This document shows positions 8,569 to 16,410 of a stretch of DNA of 64,000 nt, one piece after another. This stretch comes from Kitasatospora papulosa (GTDB taxonomy: Bacteria > Actinomycetota > Actinomycetes > Streptomycetales > Streptomycetaceae): the NCBI RefSeq assembly GCF_000717245.1, contig NZ_JNYQ01000004.1:620001-684000 (forward strand), in the 5' to 3' direction. The position numbers were made by a program, and so were the translations under genes. Under the pieces are notes generated by a model. The model saw nothing but the letters and a program-made list of their open reading frames with translations. It was not told the DNA's origin and made no database searches. Position 1 is the stretch's first letter; every line of letters begins with the position of its first letter.

Positions 8569-9252
8569 ATGACTTCTGCCGCTGCCGCGTCCGGACCCGT
8601 CGAGCTCACCGACCCCGTCCCGGTCAAACCACGGATGCGTGGCTGGCTGCACGCGGGGATGTTCCCCGCGGTGGTCATAGCCGGGATCGTCCTGGTCTCC
8701 CTGGCCGACAGCACTCGCGCACGGGTCGCCTGCGCCGTCTACGTACTCAGCGCCTGCCTGCTCTTCGGTGTGAGCGGGGTCTACCACCGGGGCACCTGGG
8801 GTCCGCGCGGCGAGGCGGTGCTGCGCAGGCTGGACCACGCCAACATCTTCCTGATCATCGCGGGCACCTACACGCCGCTGACCCTCCTGCTGCTGCCCGA
8901 GTCCACCAGCCGCCCGCTCCTGTGGGGGATCTGGGGAGCCGCGGCGGCCGGAATCGCCTTCCGCGTGTTCTGGGTCGGCGCCCCGCGCTGGCTCTACACC
9001 CCGTGCTACATCGCCATGGGCTGGGCAGCGGTGTTCTTCCTGCCGGACTTCATGCGCGCCGGAGGCGTCGCGGTGCTGGTCCTCGTCGTCGTCGGCGGGC
9101 TGCTCTACAGCGCGGGGGGCGTCATCTACGGCCTGAAGCGCCCGAACCCGTCACCGCGCTGGTTCGGCTTCCACGAGGTGTTCCACTCGCTGACGCTGGC
9201 CGCGTTCGTCGCGCACTACGTCGGCATCTCCCTGGTCGCCTACCAGCAGTAA
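8569..9252 (+). CDS. trhA: TrhA / hemolysin III family membrane protein
   Basis: A 227-residue seven-helix protein of the PAQR / hemolysin III family. Metal-site motifs are present: SGVYHRGTW after the second helix, LDHANIFLIIAGTYTP, and HEVFHSLTLAAFVAHY near the C terminus. Bacterial members are linked to membrane-lipid and membrane-energy homeostasis; the haemolysin name is historical. There is no good Shine-Dalgarno site, consistent with a leaderless transcript from the palindromic promoter just upstream. It ends at a long bidirectional hairpin. Confidence 0.9.
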   Translation: MTSAAAASGPVELTDPVPVKPRMRGWLHAGMFPAVVIAGIVLVSLADSTRARVACAVYVLSACLLFGVSGVYHRGTWGPRGEAVLRRLDHANIFLIIAGTYTPLTLLLLPESTSRPLLWGIWGAAAAGIAFRVFWVGAPRWLYTPCYIAMGWAAVFFLPDFMRAGGVAVLVLVVVGGLLYSAGGVIYGLKRPNPSPRWFGFHEVFHSLTLAAFVAHYVGISLVAYQQ

Positions 9253-9261
9253 CCGCCGTTC

Positions 9262-9308
9262 GGTACGACGAGGGGCCCGGCCGTCATGGCCGGGCCCCTC
9301 GTCGTACC
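9262..9308. terminator. 21-bp bidirectional terminator
   Basis: Perfect 21-bp stem (9262-9282 with 9288-9308) and a 5-base loop, placed between the stops of two converging genes. Confidence 0.9.
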
Positions 9309-9323
9309 TCTTCGCCCCTCGGG

Positions 9324-11351
9324 TCAGCCGCCCAGCTTCGCGGCCAGCTCCCCGGCGTCCGTGGTCGGCGCGTCGCACACGAAGTGCCGGCAGACATAGG
9401 CGGTCGGTGCGCCTCCGGCCAACGGCCGGTCCACCAGCAGCGGGAACTCGCTGCCCGCGTCCGAACCCTCACCGACGGCGACGACCGCGCCGGGGGCCCG
9501 CCCCAGCAGGGCCGTCCGGTGCAGCTCCCCGGCGACCGGCCCGGCCACGGCGACCTCGCGCGGACCGTCCAGCAGCGCCTCGGCGACCGCCAGCCCCCAG
9601 CCGATGAACCGGGGTGCCTTCGGGCCGAGGGCCCCCACGACCCCGAGGGCGCCCTCGGCCGCCGCACGGTGCGCCTCGGAGCCGGTGTGCGCCGCGTAGG
9701 AGAGCAGCGCCCCCGCGGCAGCGGTCCAGCCGGCCGGGGTGGCGTTGTCGGTGGGGTCCTGGGGCCGCCGGATCAGCTGCTCCGCGTCGTCCGCGGTGTC
9801 GAAGAGCTGCCCCTTCTCCCCGGTGAAGTGCTGCAGCACGATGTCCAGCAGGAAGCCCGCGAACTCCAGCCAGGCGCCCTCCCCGGTGACGGAGGCCAGC
9901 GCGAGGAAGCCCTCGGCAACGTCGCCGTAGTCCTCGAGCACCCCGGAGTTGTCCCCGGCGCGCCCGTCCTTCGAGGTGCGGCAGAGCCGGGCGACGTCAC
10001 CCATGTGGACGCGCACCAGGAGGTCGGCGGCCTCGGTGGCGCGCTCGACCAGATCCGGACGGTCGAAGTAGGCCCCGGTCTCGGCGAGCGCGGCGATCGC
10101 CAGCCCGTTCCAGGCGGCGACGACCTTGTCGTCGCGCTCCGGGCGCGGGCGCAGCTCACGGGCCGCGAGCAGCCGGGCCCGCACACCGGCGATCCGCTCG
10201 TCGTCGGCGGGCTCCGCCTCCCCCGTCGGCACGAGCCGCAGGACGGACGAGCCCTCCTCGAAGGTGCCCTCCTCGGTCACACCGAAGTACTCGGCGGCGA
10301 AGGCGGCGTCGTCCTCGCCCAGCACCTCGCGCAGCTGCGCGGGCGTCCAGACGTAGAACGCACCCTCGACGTGGCGGCCCTGGGCGTCCTCGCTGTCGGC
10401 GTCCAGCGCGGAGGCGAACCCGCCCTCGGCGGTCCGCAGCTCGCGGACCATGAAGTCGGCGGTCTCCAGGGCCACCCTGCGGGCCAGGTCCGAGCCGGTG
10501 GCCCGCCACAGATGGGCGTAGACGCGGCACAGCAGGGCGTTGTCGTAGAGCATCTTCTCGAAGTGCGGGACGACCCACTCACGGTCCACGGAGTAGCGGG
10601 CGAAGCCGCCGCCGAGCTGGTCGTAGATCCCGCCGCGCGCCATCGCCGCACAGCTGTCGGCGGCCATCTGCAGGGCGCCCTCGGCACCCGTACGCGCGTG
10701 GTGGCGCAGCAGGAACTCGATGACCATGGACGGGGGGAACTTGGGTGCGCCGCCGAAGCCGCCGTGCCTCTCGTCGTAGTCCCGGGTCAGCCGCAGCAGG
10801 GCCTGGGCCAGTTCGGGTTCACCCGGGAGGCCGCCCTCGGCGGCCGCCAGGGACCGGCCCGCGAGATCGCGCACGATGCGGCCGGCCACCTCGGCGACCT
10901 CCTCGCGCCGGTCCGTCCAGGCGGCGGCGACCCCTTCGAGCACCTGCTGGAAGGACGGCATGCCGTGGCGGGACTCGGGCGGGAAGTACGTGCCGAAGTA
11001 GAAGGGTTCGGCCTCGGCGGTGAGGAAGACGGTCATCGGCCAGCCGCCCTGGCCGGTCGCGGCCTGCACGGCCTCCATGTACACGGCGTCGACGTCGGGC
11101 CGCTCCTCGCGGTCGACCTTCACCGGGACGAAGTGCGCGTTGAGGTAGTCGGCGACGGACGGGTCCTCGAAGGACTCGTGGGCCATCACGTGGCACCAGT
11201 GGCAGCTGGCGTAGCCCACGCTGAGCAGCACGGGAACGTTCCGCCTTCTGGCTTCCTCGAACGCCTCGGGCGACCACTGCCACCAGTCGACGGGGTTGTC
11301 GGCGTGCTGGAGGAGGTACGGGGACATGGCATCGGCCAGGCGGTTCACCAT
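9324..11351 (-). CDS. DUF255 thioredoxin-fold protein (YyaL-like)
   Basis: A 675-residue protein with an N-terminal DUF255 thioredoxin-like domain (SPYLLQHADNPVDWW; SVGYASCHWCHVMAHESF with a CxxC at about residues 49-52) followed by a large six-hairpin glycosidase-type alpha/alpha region. The start at 11351 (MVNRLADAM) is chosen over a longer in-frame one because homology begins there. The family is widespread and its biochemical role is unsettled. A decayed copy of its first 30 codons lies 5.6 kb away beyond the accessory island, so this 5' end has been duplicated or rebuilt. Confidence 0.9.
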   Translation of the reverse strand: MVNRLADAMSPYLLQHADNPVDWWQWSPEAFEEARRRNVPVLLSVGYASCHWCHVMAHESFEDPSVADYLNAHFVPVKVDREERPDVDAVYMEAVQAATGQGGWPMTVFLTAEAEPFYFGTYFPPESRHGMPSFQQVLEGVAAAWTDRREEVAEVAGRIVRDLAGRSLAAAEGGLPGEPELAQALLRLTRDYDERHGGFGGAPKFPPSMVIEFLLRHHARTGAEGALQMAADSCAAMARGGIYDQLGGGFARYSVDREWVVPHFEKMLYDNALLCRVYAHLWRATGSDLARRVALETADFMVRELRTAEGGFASALDADSEDAQGRHVEGAFYVWTPAQLREVLGEDDAAFAAEYFGVTEEGTFEEGSSVLRLVPTGEAEPADDERIAGVRARLLAARELRPRPERDDKVVAAWNGLAIAALAETGAYFDRPDLVERATEAADLLVRVHMGDVARLCRTSKDGRAGDNSGVLEDYGDVAEGFLALASVTGEGAWLEFAGFLLDIVLQHFTGEKGQLFDTADDAEQLIRRPQDPTDNATPAGWTAAAGALLSYAAHTGSEAHRAAAEGALGVVGALGPKAPRFIGWGLAVAEALLDGPREVAVAGPVAGELHRTALLGRAPGAVVAVGEGSDAGSEFPLLVDRPLAGGAPTAYVCRHFVCDAPTTDAGELAAKLGG
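11262..11347 (-). repeat. DUF255 5'-end direct repeat, left copy
   Basis: These 86 bases inside the intact DUF255 gene align without gaps to 16832-16917 at a constant offset of 5570. A hand count gives about 62 identical positions (72%), including 16 identical bases in a row (11300-11315). Both copies face the same way and they bracket the accessory genes. Confidence 0.8.
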
Positions 11352-11499
11352 GCGGGCAGTATCGCAGCACCTGCCGCGGGAACCCTGAAATCCGAACGCA
11401 CTGGCGGAGTCGGTTCCGGCCGGTCGGCCCACGAAGCCCCGTCACCCGCACCGGGACTGCGGAGTCGCGCGCGCCGGCAAGCGCCACACACCCCCCTTC

Positions 11500-11529
11500 T
11501 TGTGAGATTGACAATAACTGCAGTACCTT
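11500..11529 (+). promoter_or_regulatory. Candidate promoter of the amyloid-motif cassette
   Basis: TTGTGA (11500-11505) and TACCTT (11524-11529) are 18 bp apart, which would start transcription near the ATG at 11537. The spacer is AT-rich for this genome and holds a 9-base dyad (ATTGACAAT) and the 8-base palindrome ACTGCAGT (11517-11524), possible sites for the autoregulating Nudix protein. This is inferred from spacing alone. Confidence 0.35.
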
Positions 11530-11536
11530 ACGAGGC

Positions 11537-12280
11537 ATGCAAGATGACGCATGGTCACCACCCCCTGTGCTACTGACGGTCGATCTCGTGATCCTGACGC
11601 TGCGGGAGGGCCGCCTCCACGTGCTGGTGGTGGAGCGGGGCGAAGCCCCCTTCCGAGGCATGCCCGCCCTGCCCGGAGGATTCCTGAACCACGATCGCGA
11701 GGAAATTCTGGATGCCGCCCACCGCGAACTGAACGAGGAAACAGCCCTGGCATCCAGCTGGGTACATCTTGAGCAGTTGGCCGTGTACGGAGAATCGAAT
11801 CGCGACCCCCGGGGCCGAGTCGTTTCCGTGGCGCACCTGGCGATCGCACCAGGGCTACCCGACCCGGTCGCGGGAACGGATGCCACCGATGCCTCCTGGA
11901 TTCCCGCGGAAGCCGTGCTGTCGGGGGAGGTGGAACTGGCCTTCGACCATCGTCGAATCGCAACGGACGGGATCGAACATGCCCGCACCAAGCTCGAGTT
12001 CTCGTCGCTGGCCACGGCGTTCTGCGCGGAGGAGTTCACCATCGCAGAGTTGCAACAGGTGTACGAGGCAGTCTGGGGCACCGCACTCGACACTCGAAAT
12101 TTCTACCGGAAGGTCCAAGCCGCGAAGGGATTCATCATTCCCGTCGGCACGGACCGCAGGACCACGGGCGGGCGACCGGCACGGCTGTACCGGGCCGGTC
12201 CGAAAACCGTCCTGTTCCCACCGCTGATCCGACCCACGCCGTCCGCTACGGAAGAGAACCCGAACGGGGAAGAGGAATAG
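11537..12280 (+). CDS. Nudix-winged helix regulator (NrtR-like)
   Basis: A 247-residue protein with an N-terminal Nudix domain (about residues 10-140) and a C-terminal winged-helix domain (about 150-230) in the NrtR arrangement. The Nudix box at 47-71 keeps the REL-EE core (Arg63, Glu64, Glu67, Glu68) but has Ala where the motif's final Gly is expected, so hydrolysis may be weak and ligand sensing is likelier. NrtR-type proteins are repressors that read ADP-ribose-type nucleotides. The stop codon directly abuts the ATG of the MTAN gene, so this is the first gene of a coupled operon. The ribosome site is poor, so translation may be leaderless. Nucleotide sensing here is inferred from family. 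Confidence 0.78.
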   Translation: MQDDAWSPPPVLLTVDLVILTLREGRLHVLVVERGEAPFRGMPALPGGFLNHDREEILDAAHRELNEETALASSWVHLEQLAVYGESNRDPRGRVVSVAHLAIAPGLPDPVAGTDATDASWIPAEAVLSGEVELAFDHRRIATDGIEHARTKLEFSSLATAFCAEEFTIAELQQVYEAVWGTALDTRNFYRKVQAAKGFIIPVGTDRRTTGGRPARLYRAGPKTVLFPPLIRPTPSATEENPNGEEE

Positions 12281-13444
12281 ATGCCGAACGGTCCGGTGGT
12301 GATTCTCACCGCCCTCAATCTCGAGTACCAGGCCGTGCGCCGGAAGCTGGCGAGCCCGCACGCGCACCTCCATGAGCGTGGCACCCGGTTCGAAGTGGGA
12401 ACCGTGCAAAGTACGTCGTGCCGTGTCGCACTCGGCCTGACAAACAAAGGAAATCATTCCGCCGCAGTGATCGCCGAACGCGCGATTCAGGAGTTCTCGC
12501 CGGCGGCCGTGCTGTTCGTCGGGGTCGCCGGCGCCTTATGGGACGCCACCAGGCTGGGTGACGTGGTAGTGGCGTCACATGTGTACGCCTACCACGGTGG
12601 GACCAGCGAGGACGACGGGCTCAAGGCGCGCCCACGGGTGTGGGAAGCACCGCACAGGATCAGCCAGCTCGCCTCGCACCTGGCCCGCTTGGACGACTGG
12701 GCGGACTCCGCCTCCGGTCACGAGCCCGCACCACAGGTGCGCTTCGGGGCGATCGCCGCCGGCGAGATCGTCCAGAACTCAAGGGTCTCGGCCGAGGCGA
12801 CATGGATCCGGCAGCACTACAACGACGCGCTCGCCATCGAGATGGAGGCGGCCGGGGTGGCACAAGCGGGCCATCTCAACGGGGCGCCGGTGGCCATCAT
12901 CCGAGGAATCAGCGATCGCGCGGACGGCACGAAGAACACTACGGACGACCGCAGCTGGCAGCCGCAGGCCGCAACGAACGCGGCGGCGTTCGCCATCCGG
13001 CTGGCAGTGGAACTGGCGGGGGAGCAGGAGGAGACCGTGGTGCCCCGAGACGACAGGGCCCCTTCGACCGACCGACTCGACCGACACGTCAGCAACACTG
13101 CCCACAACAGCACGGTTGGCATCATGGCCAGCTCGGTCACGGGCAGCAGCGTGCACATGTACACGGCTCCGGAGGAGTCCGGACCGCTGGACCTGTGCGC
13201 GGCACTCCATGGCTTCCGAGAAAATCTGACGCGGCACCGCGCTGAAGGCGGCCTCGACCAGGACACGTACCAAGAGGCCTTGGCCGACCTGGAATCCGCC
13301 ATCCGGTCAGCCGGGGAACAAACCTCTGATTCGTCGAAGCGGGCAGCCATGACGCTCAGGAGACTGCGCGGGCTGGTCGTGGAGTGCCCTGCACTGATGG
13401 CCGAGCTGGCCCCGTTGATCGCCGCAGCCGGTGACCGGGCATGA
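12281..13444 (+). CDS. MTAN-type nucleosidase with amyloid-like motif
   Basis: A 387-residue protein. Residues 1-245 form a PNP/MTAN nucleosidase domain with the catalytic set intact: Glu15 in TALNLEYQAV, the glycine loop GVAGAL (81-86), the MEA ribose-binding segment at IEMEAAGVAQ, and the catalytic Asp in RGISDRAD (about 212). Residues 271-293 hold a short Ser/Thr/Val/Gly segment that matches residues 10-32 of the next protein at 12 of 23 positions. Residues 300-385 are a helical tail. Free MTANs lack the last two parts. Leu86 is a TTA codon, so translation should need the bldA tRNA. The stop overlaps the next start (ATGA). Whether it cleaves a signal nucleotide, ATP or MTA/SAH is unknown. 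Confidence 0.85.
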   Translation: MPNGPVVILTALNLEYQAVRRKLASPHAHLHERGTRFEVGTVQSTSCRVALGLTNKGNHSAAVIAERAIQEFSPAAVLFVGVAGALWDATRLGDVVVASHVYAYHGGTSEDDGLKARPRVWEAPHRISQLASHLARLDDWADSASGHEPAPQVRFGAIAAGEIVQNSRVSAEATWIRQHYNDALAIEMEAAGVAQAGHLNGAPVAIIRGISDRADGTKNTTDDRSWQPQAATNAAAFAIRLAVELAGEQEETVVPRDDRAPSTDRLDRHVSNTAHNSTVGIMASSVTGSSVHMYTAPEESGPLDLCAALHGFRENLTRHRAEGGLDQDTYQEALADLESAIRSAGEQTSDSSKRAAMTLRRLRGLVVECPALMAELAPLIAAAGDRA

Positions 13445-15429
13445 GCGACAGCGACGGTGCCACGTACAGCTCTGCCGCGCACGACTCCACTATCGGGATT
13501 CAGGCTGAGACCGTACACAACTCCAGCGTCTACTTCGTCCACCCGGATGCTTCACCACAGGAGAAGTACAGGGTGGGCGTGCGGCTTCTGGAAGACGGAG
13601 TTCCCAGCCGCGCCCGCGAAATGATCACTGATGCGATCGCTCACGGCTACCGCAACGCGGAGGTTCGGTTCCACTGGGTGCTCGCCATGTTCAGCACACG
13701 CACCCACCACGACCTCAGCGCCGAAGAGGTTCAGCAGCTGCACCGCGCCTCCGGGCTCATTCGGTCCTACCCCGAGGGCGAGTGGAAGGAAGCCCTGCGC
13801 GTCGTCTTCGACCTGCTGACGGCGCTCGGCTCCGCCAGCGGAACAACCGGACCCGTGCTGAAGCAGTTGCAGGATCTGCCTTCCCGTCAGCATGATGCGA
13901 TCCTCCGCCACCTCGATCTCATGCTCACCGGGGGCCTGAAGGACGATCTGTGGGCGGAGACCCTCGAAAAGGCCGACGCGGAGCGCTGGGGCAACCACCG
14001 GGCCAAGCGGGTCTGGGCCTACTTCGAGCCTTCCCCCATCGGGGCACGGGCCGCGCCACCCCGCCTGGACACTGCTGCCGCTGCCGCCGCCCAGGCGGCC
14101 CTCCCGCCCCGGGTGGTCCTGTTCGTAGTCAGCAGTGTGACCCTCGGAGCCCTGGCATGGATCGCCCACCCGGCTCTGGCGGTCATCGAGTCACTGGTCG
14201 CACTCGGCGCAGGCCGCGCCGCGGCCCGATGCGGCATCCAGTGGTGGGGCCGACAGCCCCGGCCGGACCGCACGGCCGGGTCCGACGCCCCGCAGCCGCA
14301 CAGTCCCGCACCTCCCGAGGGCGGGTTCACCAACAGCGTCCGCAACAGGTTCGAGCACTACTTCACAGTCCGCACGCCCCACGGATTCACCCCGGATGCC
14401 TGGCTTGCGCACACCGCTGAGGTCCGCAGCGACCTCGCCGCCGAGATCGCTGACCTCTACCGGGAGAACCGGATCGGTGTCGACCGGGTCAACTGGCTGA
14501 TCCGATACCTCGCCGAGGAGGCCCGGACCCGGCACAACAACGGCACCCTGTTCGATCGGCACCCTCAGGACCGAACGCCGACCAGGACAAAGGTGCTGAC
14601 CGTGGCAGCCCTCGCCGTGTGCGGCGCCGCGGTCCTGGCAGGGCTGGGCACGGCGGTCCGGGGTGCCGTGCAGCCACGGCCGGTGTGGGCCCTACTGGCC
14701 TTTCTCGCCCTGGCTTGGTCGGGGCACGCGGCCGCTCAGCTGTGGCTGAAGGTCCGGCGTGAAAGGCACCGCCTGGCCATGGAGGTGCGGGAGTACCAGG
14801 AAGAGCTGGCGGCACGGCAGAAGGCTCACCAGCGCTGGAAGGCGTACTTGGACGAAACCCGCCCCAGTGAGGTGGAGATGGAGACCTGGCTCGCCTGCGA
14901 CAAGACGTCGTTCGTCGATGAGGCGCTGCGGCACCACCGGCTCACCTGGCGGGATCTGATCACGCACACCATCCTGGTGGCTCCTGCGCGCCCCTACAAA
15001 CGGGCCCGGATCCAGGGCGGTCCATGGCGGTACTCGCACTACGTCATCCGCCTGTTCCTGTTCACCCGGGACGGCATCCGCGAAGTCAGCTCCGAGCTCG
15101 AGTTCTCCGACTCGACGCGCAGGAACGAGCAGCGGAGCAACTACCGGTTCGACGCCCTGTCCTCGGTGCAGGTGACGGAGAACGCAGATGCCGGTTACGA
15201 CCTGGAGCTCGTCCTCACCAACGGCCCAGCTCGGAAGATCCGTGTGAAGGACGCCGATGCCCATCAACTGGCACCGGACGAAAGCGCCCGGGAGATTTCC
15301 GAGATCAGTCTCAGCACGACCGGCTTCACCCATACCTTCCGCCTCCTGGAGGGGATCGCAGCAGACGGGAAGGGCTGGCTCGAACGACACAACCCCGACA
15401 ACCTGACGCCCTTCCAGATCGCCGACTGA
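13441..15429 (+). CDS. Amyloid-motif four-TM protein, unknown function
   Basis: A 662-residue protein. Residues 10-32 carry the amyloid-like motif shared with the upstream MTAN. Residues 36-200 are a helical region beginning EKYRVGVRLLEDGVPSRARE. Four predicted membrane helices lie at about 223-241, 244-262, 384-404 and 414-435, with a soluble helical segment between the pairs. A charged coiled coil follows at about 436-470, then a conserved C-terminal domain (480-660; TWLACDKTSFVDEALRHHRL, GGPWRYSHYVIRLFLFTRDG) with a beta-rich, PH-like look. I recall this as a common but uncharacterised streptomycete family. The shared N-terminal motif and 4-bp overlap suggest it is the membrane partner or effector of the MTAN. 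Confidence 0.75.
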   Translation: MSDSDGATYSSAAHDSTIGIQAETVHNSSVYFVHPDASPQEKYRVGVRLLEDGVPSRAREMITDAIAHGYRNAEVRFHWVLAMFSTRTHHDLSAEEVQQLHRASGLIRSYPEGEWKEALRVVFDLLTALGSASGTTGPVLKQLQDLPSRQHDAILRHLDLMLTGGLKDDLWAETLEKADAERWGNHRAKRVWAYFEPSPIGARAAPPRLDTAAAAAAQAALPPRVVLFVVSSVTLGALAWIAHPALAVIESLVALGAGRAAARCGIQWWGRQPRPDRTAGSDAPQPHSPAPPEGGFTNSVRNRFEHYFTVRTPHGFTPDAWLAHTAEVRSDLAAEIADLYRENRIGVDRVNWLIRYLAEEARTRHNNGTLFDRHPQDRTPTRTKVLTVAALAVCGAAVLAGLGTAVRGAVQPRPVWALLAFLALAWSGHAAAQLWLKVRRERHRLAMEVREYQEELAARQKAHQRWKAYLDETRPSEVEMETWLACDKTSFVDEALRHHRLTWRDLITHTILVAPARPYKRARIQGGPWRYSHYVIRLFLFTRDGIREVSSELEFSDSTRRNEQRSNYRFDALSSVQVTENADAGYDLELVLTNGPARKIRVKDADAHQLAPDESAREISEISLSTTGFTHTFRLLEGIAADGKGWLERHNPDNLTPFQIAD

Positions 15430-15443
15430 AGGCTGTGACCTAC

Positions 15444-15968
15444 ATGGACGATGTCACCGAGAGCAAAGTCCTGCTGGCCGAGTACGACCGCCTCAAGGAG
15501 GAACAGAAGACCCGCATAGGATTCCGCGACAACCTGCTCTACTTCACGCTCGCCGCAGTCACCGCGGTCGTAGCGGTCACCGTCCAAAGCGGGCAGGCCG
15601 GACTGTTGCTCTCCGCCCCCGCGATCTGTCTGATCCTGGGCTGGACCTACCTGGTCAATGACGAGAAGATCTCGGCGATCGGCTGCTACGTCCGCGACCG
15701 GCTGGGGCCGCGTCTGGGAGACCTCGCCTCCGCCAGGGGCGCAATGTTCGGGTGGGAGGTCTATCACCGCGATGTTGCGGGCCGCGCAGTGCGCAAGCGG
15801 CTTCAGACAGCAGTGGACCTGTTCACGTACCTGATCCTGCCCATGGTCTGCACGGTCGCGTTCTGGTGCTCCCCCACCGTTCACCCCTTACTCGTGCTCA
15901 CCTCACTTGCGCAGACGCTCACCCTGGCGGCGCTGGGCTGGCAGTTCCTGCGCCGTGCGGAGGGGTAA
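15444..15968 (+). CDS. Small four-TM membrane protein of the cassette
   Basis: A 174-residue protein with a charged N-terminal helix (SKVLLAEYDRLKEEQKTRIG) and predicted membrane helices at about 31-48, 53-71, 127-143 and 148-168. The two helical hairpins are separated by about 55 cytoplasmic residues. This layout recalls the SLATT and S-4TM pore-like effectors of nucleotide-linked conflict systems, but no family match is claimed. An AAGG site sits 11 bp before the ATG; a GTG at 15435 in frame is an alternative start. Leu149 is a TTA codon. It begins 14 bp after the preceding gene and is probably its operon partner. Confidence 0.7.
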   Translation: MDDVTESKVLLAEYDRLKEEQKTRIGFRDNLLYFTLAAVTAVVAVTVQSGQAGLLLSAPAICLILGWTYLVNDEKISAIGCYVRDRLGPRLGDLASARGAMFGWEVYHRDVAGRAVRKRLQTAVDLFTYLILPMVCTVAFWCSPTVHPLLVLTSLAQTLTLAALGWQFLRRAEG

Positions 15969-16117
15969 CACTTGCCCCGCCGCAGGGCGAGCTCCGATCT
16001 GATCCGATCACTCGATCGAGGGCGGCGCTTCCCTCAGGTCCGGGCAGTCGATCTCAGCGACTCAGGCGATGCCTCCGCCGGCCGTCAGTCAGGCGGTTGC
16101 ACGGACGGTCTCGCGAA

Positions 16118-16138
16118 TGTAATAGAGACGGTCTTACA
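16118..16138. promoter_or_regulatory. Dyad upstream of vapB
   Basis: TGTAA at 16118-16122 and TTACA at 16134-16138 form an outer inverted repeat around the inner dyad AGAC-G-GTCT (16126-16134). It ends 8 bp before the antitoxin ATG, where VapBC complexes usually bind to repress their own operon. Confidence 0.45.
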
Positions 16139-16146
16139 CTGATTCC

Positions 16147-16410
16147 ATGAAGCAGAACCGTTCCGGAGTCACTGAGAACATCTCCGTGTCCATGCCTGCC
16201 GAGTTGGTCAGTGAACTCCGATCAAGGACCGGCCGCCGAGGGCTGTCCGGCTACGTCACCGAGGCCGTCAGGCACCAGCTCGCCATGGACGGGCTCGCTG
16301 AGATCGTCGCGGCCCACGAAGAAGAGCACGGCCCGCTCACGGAACAGGAGATCGAAGCCGCTCGTCGCGAGCTGTTCGCAGACGAGCACACGGAGCGTGG
16401 CGCCGCGTGA
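16147..16410 (+). CDS. vapB: VapB-type antitoxin
   Basis: An 87-residue protein with an N-terminal ribbon-helix-helix-like segment (TENISVSMPAELVSELRSRT, then GLSGYVTEAVRHQLA) and an acidic C-terminal tail rich in Glu that would wrap the toxin. The last four bases overlap the toxin start (GTGA), the standard type II toxin-antitoxin arrangement. A small dyad upstream fits autoregulation. It sits at the right edge of the accessory island. Confidence 0.8.
   Translation: MKQNRSGVTENISVSMPAELVSELRSRTGRRGLSGYVTEAVRHQLAMDGLAEIVAAHEEEHGPLTEQEIEAARRELFADEHTERGAA

Noticed and set aside
8569..9252. Haemolysin toxin
   Set aside because: The family name is historical; the sequence is a PAQR/TrhA membrane protein with a homeostatic role.
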